From the NCBI GenBank assembly GCA_036274645.1, contig DASUFH010000283.1, positions 1 to 12,429 of the forward strand: a DNA stretch of 12,429 nucleotides, written 5' to 3'. Below are positions 7,295-12,429 of the stretch, piece after piece. This DNA comes from DASUFH01 sp036274645 (GTDB taxonomy: Bacteria > Acidobacteriota > Terriglobia > 20CM-2-55-15). Both the position numbers and the translations under genes were made by a program. A model generated the notes under the pieces. It was not told the DNA's origin and did not search any database. It was given only the letters and a program-made list of their open reading frames with translations. How positions within the stretch are numbered: position 1 is the stretch's first letter; each line of letters begins with the position of its first letter.

Positions 7295-8704
7295 ATGAAA
7301 ACGGTGATTCGGTTTGGCACTTCCGGATGGCGGGCGATTGTCGCCGATGAATTTACATTTTCCAATGTGCGTCTCTGCGCCGAGGCAATCGGCCGCTACG
7401 CGCGCGAACGCAATGCGTCGGCCCGGATCCTCGTGGGCTACGACACGCGTTTCCTGGGCGAGCGCTTCGGCCACGAGGCCGCGCGCGTGTTGTCGGCAGG
7501 AGGCGTGAAAGTGCTGCTGTGTGACCGGCCGGTACCGACGCCGGGCGTGTCGTTCACGATCCGTCAACAGAAGCTCGACGGGGCCGTCAATATCACGGCC
7601 AGTCACAATCCGGCCGAATACAACGGCCTGAAGTTTTCCACCTCGGACGGGGCGCCTGCGCTGCCGGAAGTGACGTCCCGGATCGAGCGCGAGATCGACA
7701 GTCTCAGCGCCGCCGGCTGGACCTTCAACGAAAAATCACCGTCGGGACCGATCGAACCGATCGACATTGGTCCGGCGTATCTTGCCGATCTCGCGACGAA
7801 AGTCGATCTTCAGGCGATCAAACGCGCCAATCTGAAGGTCGCCTACGACGCGTTGCACGGTTCGGGCGCCGGCTATCTGGATCGCATTCTTGAAGAGAAC
7901 GGCATCCCCGTCGCGGCGCTGCACACCCATCGCGATGTCACATTCGGCGGACACCATCCGGAGCCTTCCGAAGATCGTCTGGGTGATCTGCGTCACATGA
8001 TTCTCGAACGGGGATTGAACATCGGCATGGCCACCGACGGCGACGCCGACCGCTTCGGTGTGCTGGACGCGGACGGAACGTTCATTGCGCCCAACGATCT
8101 CATTGCTCTGCTGGTGGACTACCTGGTCGAGAGCCGTGGCTGGAAGGACGCCGTGGCGCGCAGTGTCGCCACCAGCCATCTGGTCGACCGCGTCGCGCGT
8201 CTGCACGGCCTGGAACTGCTCGAGACCCCGGTCGGGTTCAAATACATCGGCGAATACATCAAGGATGGACGCATCATTCTGGGGGGCGAAGAGAGCGCCG
8301 GCCTGTCGATCAAGGGGCACCTGCCGGAGAAGGATGGCATCCTGGCCTGCCTGCTGGCCGCGGAAATGGTCGCAAACCGCAAAAAAACCCTTAAAAATCA
8401 ATTGAATGAACTTTTTTCGAAGGTAGGCGCTGTGTATAATCGCCGCTTGAATGTCCGGCTTGCGCCGGAAAACGCCGGTTCAATCCGCGAGAAAATTAGC
8501 GCGGACGTCCGGGAGTTTGCCGGCCGGCCTGTCGCGCGGGTGAATCGCACAGACGGCTTGAAGCTGATATTCGATGACGATAGCTGGGTGTTGATGCGTC
8601 CCTCCGGCACCGAGCCGGTTGTTCGCTTTTATGCGGAATCGGGAACGATCGACGAGTTGAATCGGCTGCTGGAGCGCGGTAGAGAGTGGATCACCGGAAA
8701 GTAA
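7295..8704 (+). CDS. Phosphoglucomutase/phosphomannomutase (alpha-D-phosphohexomutase)
   Basis: A 469-residue cytoplasmic enzyme that moves phosphate between C1 and C6 of hexoses, feeding nucleotide-sugar, glycan and envelope synthesis. All four active-site loops are visible: phosphoserine loop TASHNP with S103, magnesium loop DGDADRFG with D248/D250/D252, sugar-binding loop GGEESAG (330-336), and phosphate-binding loop RPSGTEP (435-441). The N-terminus FGTSGWRA is typical. TASHNP rather than SASHNP argues for PGM/PMM over GlmM, but the preferred sugar cannot be told. The frame is open back to 7241 (TTG), but homology begins at the ATG at 7295. Its TAA overlaps the next ATG as TAATG, so it is coupled to the FtsB-like gene. 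Confidence 0.95.
   Translation: MKTVIRFGTSGWRAIVADEFTFSNVRLCAEAIGRYARERNASARILVGYDTRFLGERFGHEAARVLSAGGVKVLLCDRPVPTPGVSFTIRQQKLDGAVNITASHNPAEYNGLKFSTSDGAPALPEVTSRIEREIDSLSAAGWTFNEKSPSGPIEPIDIGPAYLADLATKVDLQAIKRANLKVAYDALHGSGAGYLDRILEENGIPVAALHTHRDVTFGGHHPEPSEDRLGDLRHMILERGLNIGMATDGDADRFGVLDADGTFIAPNDLIALLVDYLVESRGWKDAVARSVATSHLVDRVARLHGLELLETPVGFKYIGEYIKDGRIILGGEESAGLSIKGHLPEKDGILACLLAAEMVANRKKTLKNQLNELFSKVGAVYNRRLNVRLAPENAGSIREKISADVREFAGRPVARVNRTDGLKLIFDDDSWVLMRPSGTEPVVRFYAESGTIDELNRLLERGREWITGK
8412..8440 (+). promoter_or_regulatory. Possible internal promoter upstream of the ftsB-like gene
   Basis: A perfect TATAAT (8435-8440) occurs in an AT-rich patch within the otherwise GC-rich phosphohexomutase gene, with a T6 run (8412-8417) 17 bases upstream as a poor -35. 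It could add expression of the FtsB-like gene and tRNA independent of the upstream gene. Confidence 0.25.
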
Positions 8705-9000
8705 TGCACGGTTTGATTGTCCGAGTCGCGTTGAGCGTGGCGGGCCTGCTCACGTTCGCGATCCTCGTGCTTGCTGTCTTCAACGACAACGGCTACCTCG
8801 CCGTGCGCCATAAGCGACAGAAACTCTCAAGCATCGAGGCGGAAAATGCCGCGATCATTGCCGAGATCCAGCGACTCTCCGAAGAAAACGAGCGACTCCG
8901 CTCCGATCCTTCCCTGATCGAGAAAATCGCCCGCGAAGAACTCAAGCTCGTCCGTCCCGGCGAAGTCGTTATCGAAGTTTCTCCGGCCACCCGGAACTGA
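8704..9000 (+). CDS. ftsB: FtsB/DivIC-type septum formation initiator
   Basis: A 98-residue bitopic divisome protein. A short cytoplasmic N-terminus leads into one membrane helix (about 4-26), then a coiled coil (about 33-66, KLSSIEAENAAIIAEIQRLS with heptad spacing) and the conserved tail LIEKIAREELKLVRPGEVV. FtsB bridges FtsL and FtsQ and signals septal peptidoglycan synthesis. I chose the ATG at 8704, overlapping the upstream stop as TAATG; an in-frame GTG at 8686 with GGAG 11 bases upstream would add six residues. The symbol follows the family; DivIC is the Gram-positive equivalent. Linkage to a sugar-phosphate mutase suggests co-expression for envelope growth, which is inference. Confidence 0.87.
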   Translation: MHGLIVRVALSVAGLLTFAILVLAVFNDNGYLAVRHKRQKLSSIEAENAAIIAEIQRLSEENERLRSDPSLIEKIAREELKLVRPGEVVIEVSPATRN

Positions 9001-9060
9001 ACTCCGGTCATCTTCAATCTTCCATCGCATTGGCGTTTCGGGTATCCTCTTTGGGCTCGT

Positions 9061-9133
9061 GCCGAGGTAGCTCAGATGGTAGAGCGCGGCCCTGAAAAGG
9101 CCGGCGTCGGCGGTTCAATTCCGTCCCTCGGCA
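9061..9133 (+). tRNA. tRNA-Phe (GAA)
   Basis: A 73-base cloverleaf: acceptor stem GCCGAGG pairs with CCTCGGC (9126-9132), D-stem GCTC/GAGC, anticodon stem CGGCC/GGCCG with loop CTGAAAA giving anticodon GAA at 9094-9096, and T-arm GGCGG-TTCAATT-CCGTC. The discriminator base is A9133. The 3' CCA is not encoded and must be added by nucleotidyltransferase. A TATCCT at 9043-9048 may be its -10. It lies 60 bases after the ftsB-like gene on the same strand. Confidence 0.97.
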
Positions 9134-9181
9134 TTTTCGAACGCCTTTCGCACTACTTCCTCCGTCATCTCTTCGATCCAA

Positions 9182-10876
9182 CTATCGCCCGGTTGTCTGG
9201 GCAGCCTGTGGCGCAGAGGGCATCGCTTCCCGGGAGAAACGCGGGATCATCTCGTCACTCATCGCGAGCTGGTAGACCGCATAGGCGATAGCGGTGGCGG
9301 ATTTCTTTGCATCGTCTTCAACGATGCGTTCCAGGGTATCGAGATTGGTATGCCACGTGTGGCTGTTGTATTCGATGGGATCCTGGCCAAGCCCGATGCC
9401 GGGCAGGCCCGCGGCGTTGAACGACGTGCTGTCGGTGCCACTGGTGGCGCGGCTCGATGTCGAAATGGCCCCGTATACACCGAAGTCTTCGAACTGCTTC
9501 AGGTGCTGGCCGACAAAGGCCGCAGCTTCCGATGGACCGAAGATTGACGCGCCATGAATCAAGCCGGTTCCGCTATCGACATTAAAGTATCCGTTAAATA
9601 ACCTGAACTCTGGTTTCGGGTCTTCCGCGGCGCCGAAATGCTGGGAGACATATGCCTGCGACCCCAGCAGCCCCTGCTCCTCTCCGCTCCACAGCGCCAC
9701 TCGAATCGTGCGGCGCGGCCGGACGCCAATGGACTTCAGGATGCGGGCGGCTTCCATCATGATGGCGCATCCGATGGCGTTATCGGTGGCGCCGGTGGCC
9801 GAGTGCCAGGAATCCAGATGGCCGCCGAGCATCACGACTTCTTCCTTCTTGTCTGTGCCCTCGATTTCAGCGATCGCGTTGTAAGACGTCTTCCCTTCCG
9901 GAAAATCCCGATTGACGATGGTGAATTTCAAGGTGACCGTTGAGCCATCGGCAAGGATTCGCGAAACGCGTCCGTAGTCCTCGTTGCGCAGCACGACGGT
10001 GGGTACCGTTTTGGTGGGATCGTAGCCGCTGAAGTTGAACGCGCGGATCTGCCCGTGTTCACGGCCCGCGTCATTGACGCGGACCACCACGCCGTTGGCG
10101 ACAAGGAAGTCGTTCAGGATTGCGGCAACCTGGGCGTTTGTCAGGCGCGCCGGTCCCTGTTGGGGCGCCGGGCCGCGCTGGCCCCCACCACCGCCGCGGG
10201 CAGGCGCGGGGGCGGGACTGGCGGGAGGGTTGTACCTGGCGCGCGCGGCCTGCTCCGTCAGACGTTTGGCTGGCGGCTGTTCCTGAAACGGAACGTTGAT
10301 GTGTGGCCCGACCAGGACGATTGCGCCCTTTACCTGCGGCGCCATCCCGGCCAGATACTGCTTCAACTCGTCTTCTGTCGGCCCCAGAAATGTTTGCGTG
10401 GGCGTCTGCGCCCCGCCGCCACGTCCCCGGTTGGGCGCCGGAGGCCCGGTCGGAAGAATGAGTTGCACGACATTGGCGATGACCGTTCCCCTGGTAGAGG
10501 GAGTCCACGCCAGCACCTCAAATACGAGGTTATCTTTCACCGGCGCCACAATCTGACCCGACGCTTCTTCATTCAGCCAGCCCGGACGCGCGAAATCCCA
10601 CGGCTCGAGGCGCCCGTTGACCAGCCCCCACGATTCCATCTGGCGGATGGCCCACCTCGCGGCGTTTTCGTGATTCGGGGAGCCTGTCAATCGCGGGCCG
10701 TAGATATCGGTCAGGACGTGCATGGTCCGCATGATTTCAGACCGATCCATCCCCTCCGCCCGGATCTTCGCCTGGATATTCGGATCGACTCCGACCTGCG
10801 CGCCGGACACCGCCATTGTCGCCACAACGAGCGTTATCAGCGCCGCCATCAGCGCGCCGCTTTTCCATCGGACCAT
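9182..10876 (-). CDS. Secreted M28-family zinc metallopeptidase
   Basis: A 564-residue exported aminopeptidase or carboxypeptidase-like protein. The signal peptide spans about 1-26 (positive start, hydrophobic core, SGA before the likely cut). A protease-associated-type insert occupies roughly 110-275 and holds two low-complexity Pro/Gly/Arg loops (142-163 and 217-243). The catalytic domain has every M28 metal ligand: H353 and D365 in GGHLDSW...ATDN, general base E399 with zinc ligand E400 in SGEEQG, D434 in NVDSG and H509 in WHTNLDT. It should bind two zinc ions and act in the periplasm or outside, probably in peptide scavenging. A GGAGG Shine-Dalgarno (10882-10886) is 5 bases before the ATG, and a TATGAT (10903-10908) upstream may be its -10. 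It is convergent with the tRNA gene; no terminator is obvious in the 48-base gap. Confidence 0.95.
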   Translation of the reverse strand: MVRWKSGALMAALITLVVATMAVSGAQVGVDPNIQAKIRAEGMDRSEIMRTMHVLTDIYGPRLTGSPNHENAARWAIRQMESWGLVNGRLEPWDFARPGWLNEEASGQIVAPVKDNLVFEVLAWTPSTRGTVIANVVQLILPTGPPAPNRGRGGGAQTPTQTFLGPTEDELKQYLAGMAPQVKGAIVLVGPHINVPFQEQPPAKRLTEQAARARYNPPASPAPAPARGGGGGQRGPAPQQGPARLTNAQVAAILNDFLVANGVVVRVNDAGREHGQIRAFNFSGYDPTKTVPTVVLRNEDYGRVSRILADGSTVTLKFTIVNRDFPEGKTSYNAIAEIEGTDKKEEVVMLGGHLDSWHSATGATDNAIGCAIMMEAARILKSIGVRPRRTIRVALWSGEEQGLLGSQAYVSQHFGAAEDPKPEFRLFNGYFNVDSGTGLIHGASIFGPSEAAAFVGQHLKQFEDFGVYGAISTSSRATSGTDSTSFNAAGLPGIGLGQDPIEYNSHTWHTNLDTLERIVEDDAKKSATAIAYAVYQLAMSDEMIPRFSREAMPSAPQAAQTTGR

Positions 10877-10902
10877 GACCGCCTCCTGTGCCTGCGCGGC
10901 GC

Positions 10903-10908
10903 ATCATA
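10903..10908 (-). promoter_or_regulatory. Candidate -10 element of the M28 peptidase gene
   Basis: TATGAT on the minus strand, 26 bases before the ATG, leaving room for a short 5' leader with the GGAGG site. A convincing -35 is not seen. Confidence 0.35.
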
Positions 10909-11010
10909 CCGGGAATCCGGAAGACTTTATCGATTTCTTGAAAGGATCGGCGCCGCGTCTTCGAGCCGGCTGAGTGGCTGCCTGCAGACCCACCGGTAGC
11001 GTCGATTTTG

Positions 11011-11043
11011 ACCGCTCCTTTTCACCGCTCCTTTTCACCGCTC
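11011..11043 (+). repeat. 13-bp tandem repeat, about 2.5 copies
   Basis: ACCGCTCCTTTTC occurs at 11011-11023 and 11024-11036, followed by a partial ACCGCTC at 11037-11043. The array lies in the divergent region between the peptidase and the ferritin-like gene, directly upstream of the latter's candidate promoter. Confidence 0.85.
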
Positions 11044-11047
11044 ACTG

Positions 11048-11077
11048 TTGCGCCAGACAGTTCCTCGCGCCTATGCT
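11048..11077 (+). promoter_or_regulatory. Candidate promoter of the ferritin-like gene (leaderless)
   Basis: TTGCGC (11048-11053), an 18-base spacer and TATGCT (11072-11077), followed after 7 bases by the ATG at 11085. No Shine-Dalgarno sequence lies between, so the transcript is predicted to start at or next to the ATG. Confidence 0.45.
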
Positions 11078-11084
11078 CGGTCCC

Positions 11085-12200
11085 ATGGAACAAACGGACT
11101 CTTCTTCCCCTGGCGCCAGGAGGTCCACTGCGGCAACCGTTGGATGGATAGCCCTCGCCATTATCCCGCTGAACATGGCCGTCTGGTTGTACGGCATCTC
11201 TTCGCCACGCCGGATTGAAATTGGATTCTTCGCATTTGTCGCGCTCGCTCTGGCTCAACTGGTTCTCGGAATCGCGGCCATCGTCCTGGGCCGGCGCGAA
11301 CGGCGCCGCAGTTCCATCCGCTTCGGCGCGGTGGCGGCGGTGGGAGCTGTGGTTGGCGGTTCTCTCGGGGTAGTCGCATACGGACTGGCCATGCTGGGAG
11401 GGGCCGCGTGGGGCCGGCCTCTGCGCATTCGTGGCCGCCAGACGTATCCGACATTGCGGGAAGGCAGCGACTGGACGCTGGGCGCCCGGCCCGACCCGCA
11501 GGGTCTCGATGAACCGACCCGGCTGGCGCTGGCGGAACTCTGGTGGCATGACGCGCAGAAAGAACATGCCTCCGTACCGGCGTTCGCCCGCGTGTCATGG
11601 CTGCTCGCGGCTGCCGGAGCTCCCGCCGAACTGCTGGAATGGTCGCATCGCGCCGCCATGGAGGAAATCGCCCATACCCGCGCCTGCTTTGCGCTGGCGG
11701 CCGGCTATGCGGGCCGTTCGCGCACGGTCGAGCCGATGCCGGACCTGCTGCTCGAAGGTCTTTCCGAAAAGGAGGATCCGCGACTCCTGCTGGCCAGGGA
11801 GTCGCTCACGGACGGATGCCAGCTGGAGGACTTCAACGCCGATGTCGCTGCGGCCTGCGCCGCAGTTTGCGAGGAACCCGTAACCCGAGCGACGCTGGAG
11901 CGGATTGCGCGCGAGGAACGCGGCCATGCGGCATTCTCATGGGCGATACTCGACTGGCTGCTTGACGCGCACCGATCGACGGTGGAACCGGCGCTGAACG
12001 ACGCCATCCGGGAACTCGACCGTTACGCGCGGCCGACAGCTGTCAGCTTCGGCAACCGCCGGATCCTCGCTGCGGCCCGCCCGGATCAGCTCCGCTCGCA
12101 CGGCCGGCTGACCGACAGCGAGTGGGGCCGCATGTGGGATTCGCGATTGGTGGAAACGAAACGGGAAATTCTTCGCCGGTTGAATTTGCGCGCCGCCTGA
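11085..12200 (+). CDS. Membrane-anchored ferritin-like diiron domain protein
   Basis: A 371-residue protein with three hydrophobic N-terminal segments (about 17-38, 44-69 and 80-106) and a C-terminal four-helix ferritin-like domain (about 145-295). The di-metal ligand pattern is complete: E160 (KEHASVPAFAR), E194-x2-H197 (EEIAH), E248 (QLED) and E278-x2-H281 (EERGH). The arrangement resembles the ferritin-like proteins often seen in myxobacteria, with EHAS then a HRAAxEE segment. Whether it stores iron, oxidises a substrate or detoxifies peroxide is not known. The frame is open to a GTG at 10974. I prefer the ATG at 11085 because upstream residues lack homology-like features and overlap the promoter and repeats; the ATG at 11073 is another option. 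It stands alone and is divergent from the peptidase gene. Confidence 0.82.
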   Translation: MEQTDSSSPGARRSTAATVGWIALAIIPLNMAVWLYGISSPRRIEIGFFAFVALALAQLVLGIAAIVLGRRERRRSSIRFGAVAAVGAVVGGSLGVVAYGLAMLGGAAWGRPLRIRGRQTYPTLREGSDWTLGARPDPQGLDEPTRLALAELWWHDAQKEHASVPAFARVSWLLAAAGAPAELLEWSHRAAMEEIAHTRACFALAAGYAGRSRTVEPMPDLLLEGLSEKEDPRLLLARESLTDGCQLEDFNADVAAACAAVCEEPVTRATLERIAREERGHAAFSWAILDWLLDAHRSTVEPALNDAIRELDRYARPTAVSFGNRRILAAARPDQLRSHGRLTDSEWGRMWDSRLVETKREILRRLNLRAA

Positions 12201-12211
12201 GTCTTCGTGTC

Positions 12212-12226
12212 GGGCGGTCTATGACC
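12212..12226 (+). repeat. Interspersed palindromic repeat, truncated copy
   Basis: GGGCGGTCTATGACC is identical over 15 bases to the core of the full copy at 12320-12342, but its right arm is lost after GACC. It starts 12 bases after the ferritin-like stop codon. A CTGGAGTTT found next to the full copy also occurs at 12255-12263. Confidence 0.6.
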
Positions 12227-12319
12227 TTGTCTATCCAGGATTCAAGATCGTGGGCTGGAGTTTCACGTGTACGTCTCTGAATCTGCTTTCCTTTAGGCTT
12301 TGGCTTCCCGCCTGCCTGT

Positions 12320-12342
12320 AGGGGCGGTCTATGACCGCCCCT
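12320..12342 (+). repeat. Interspersed palindromic repeat, full copy
   Basis: A perfect 10-bp stem: A then GGGGCGGTC (12320-12329), loop TAT (12330-12332), then the exact complement ending in T at 12342. There is no T-tract after it, so it looks like a REP-type element rather than an intrinsic terminator, although it could still act as a hairpin in RNA. Confidence 0.75.
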
Positions 12343-12380
12343 GGAGTTTGGACATTTGAGTAGGTTAAGTGCTTTATTGG

Positions 12381-12409
12381 TTGACATACGCACTTGCGTA
12401 GTCCATACT
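12381..12409 (+). promoter_or_regulatory. Strong sigma70-type promoter for a gene beyond the right edge
   Basis: A perfect TTGACA (12381-12386), a 17-base spacer and CATACT (12404-12409; four of six matches to TATAAT). The predicted transcription start is near 12416 and only about a dozen transcribed bases are inside the window, so the gene it serves is not visible. Confidence 0.7.
12387..12400 (+). promoter_or_regulatory. Inverted-repeat operator in the promoter spacer (BlaI-like)
   Basis: TACGCA-CT-TGCGTA is a perfect 6-bp inverted repeat placed exactly between the -35 and -10. A dimeric repressor bound there would block RNA polymerase. The half-site resembles BlaI/MecI operator halves (TACnACA...TGTnGTA); assignment to that family is inference. 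Confidence 0.6.
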
Positions 12410-12429
12410 GCTCCCGGTCTTCGCGCAAG

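Noticed and set aside
8381..8387. A7 run as a programmed frameshift site
   Set aside because: The codon phase (CGC AAA AAA ACC) is not a canonical slippery heptamer, and the reading frame continues correctly to the conserved RPSGTEP loop.
7736..8401. 221-codon minus-strand open frame
   Set aside because: It is antisense to the phosphohexomutase core, including the magnesium and sugar-binding loops.
8991..9007. CCGGA...TCCGG hairpin after the ftsB-like gene as a terminator
   Set aside because: The stem is only 5 bp with a 7-base loop, overlaps the stop codon and has no T-tract.
10055..10999. 314-codon plus-strand open frame
   Set aside because: It is antisense to the M28 peptidase N-terminal half and signal peptide; no motif or start signal supports it.

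Overview
This 12.4 kb window looks like ordinary chromosome from a GC-rich, Gram-negative-type bacterium. I infer Acidobacteriota or a close relative. The clues are an ECF sigma factor paired with a zinc-finger/DUF4349 protein, a secreted M28 peptidase with Gly/Arg/Pro-rich loops, a BlaI-like operator at the right edge, and interspersed palindromic repeats. No ribosomal RNA or universal marker protein is present, so the taxonomy is inference only. I see no phage, transposase, CRISPR or defence genes.

Layout, left to right. Positions 1-1497 (minus) hold an ECF sigma factor whose stop overlaps the start of its presumed membrane-bound anti-sigma partner, a zf-HC2/DUF4349 fusion that runs off the left edge. 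Upstream on the same strand (1628-2206) is a TMEM175-type potassium channel. A short divergent region with degenerate repeats (2207-2408) leads to a plus-strand pair: the FtsK/SpoIIIE DNA translocase (2409-4745) and, two bases later, a PLP-dependent cystathionine gamma-synthase/lyase family enzyme (4748-5890). After another copy of the repeat comes a minus-strand pair, CutA1 (6882-7241) followed by a signal-less NMT1/SsuA-type binding protein (5968-6873). Divergent from these is a phosphoglucomutase/phosphomannomutase (7295-8704), whose stop overlaps the start of a FtsB/DivIC cell-division protein (8704-9000), followed by tRNA-Phe(GAA) (9061-9133). A secreted M28 metallopeptidase (9182-10876, minus) is divergent from a membrane-anchored ferritin-like diiron protein (11085-12200, plus). 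The last 229 bases are non-coding. They carry two copies of a palindromic repeat and a strong sigma70-type promoter with an inverted-repeat operator in its spacer, pointing at a gene beyond the right edge.

Functionally this is mostly housekeeping: chromosome segregation (FtsK), divisome (FtsB), sulfur amino acids, sugar-phosphate metabolism, one tRNA and envelope stress signalling. I found no convincing new multi-gene system. The points most worth a second look are regulatory. Three plus-strand genes have a TATG(A/C)T hexamer only 6-9 bases before an ATG that lacks a Shine-Dalgarno sequence, which suggests leaderless mRNAs, whereas other genes here have clear Shine-Dalgarno sites. The promoter/operator at the right edge and two small repeat families are the other notable items.
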